This document shows positions 5,359 to 5,361 of a stretch of 5,361 bases of DNA, in pieces (position 1 is the first letter of the stretch; each line of letters starts with the position of its first letter). This DNA comes from Candidatus Eiseniibacteriota bacterium (GTDB taxonomy: Bacteria > Eisenbacteria > RBG-16-71-46 > CAIMUX01): contig JAGQHR010000273.1 in NCBI GenBank assembly GCA_020431745.1, positions 1 to 5,361 of the forward strand, read 5' to 3'. A program made the position numbers and the translations under genes. The notes under the pieces are model-generated. The model searched no databases. It saw nothing but the letters and a program-made list of their open reading frames with translations, and had not been told where the DNA came from.

Positions 5359-5361
5359 CGG

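Overview
The window is GC-rich, and its real genes favour G or C at the third codon position. All supportable genes lie on the + strand. The gene families point to a high-GC, Gram-negative-type environmental bacterium with cyclic-di-GMP and two-component signalling, but nothing here fixes the phylum. I see no tRNA, rRNA, CRISPR array, insertion sequence or other mobile element.

Layout. (1) Positions 3-125 look like the 3' end of an upstream gene of unknown function. (2) Positions 104-3984 hold a tight three-gene signalling cluster: an HDOD-domain protein (104-958), a GAF-GGDEF diguanylate cyclase (1025-2272) and a REC-GAF-HisKA-HATPase hybrid histidine kinase (2269-3984). The first gap is 66 nt. 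The second junction is a GTGA start/stop overlap, so co-transcription is likely. (3) Positions 3985-4506 hold no recognised gene. They do contain a candidate promoter with an overlapping dyad (4056-4085), a candidate 113-aa ORF with a perfect Shine-Dalgarno sequence (4172-4513) and a 10-bp stem hairpin (4310-4335). (4) Positions 4507-5349 encode a WecG/TagA/CpsF-family glycosyltransferase. The last 12 nt after it include a GGGAG that may be the ribosome binding site of another gene beyond the window.

How the parts may work together (inference). The kinase probably receives a phosphoryl signal on its N-terminal receiver and passes phosphate through its own His to a regulator not encoded here. 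The cyclase would make c-di-GMP under GAF control and product feedback, and the HDOD protein would act as a signalling scaffold. A surface-polysaccharide glycosyltransferase gene lies next to this cluster. That fits the common theme of c-di-GMP and two-component control of exopolysaccharide, but the roughly 520-nt gap with its own promoter-like signals suggests a separate transcription unit.

No clearly new system is visible. The least explained part is the 3985-4513 interval: the candidate small ORF whose stop overlaps the glycosyltransferase start, and the dyads in front of and inside it.
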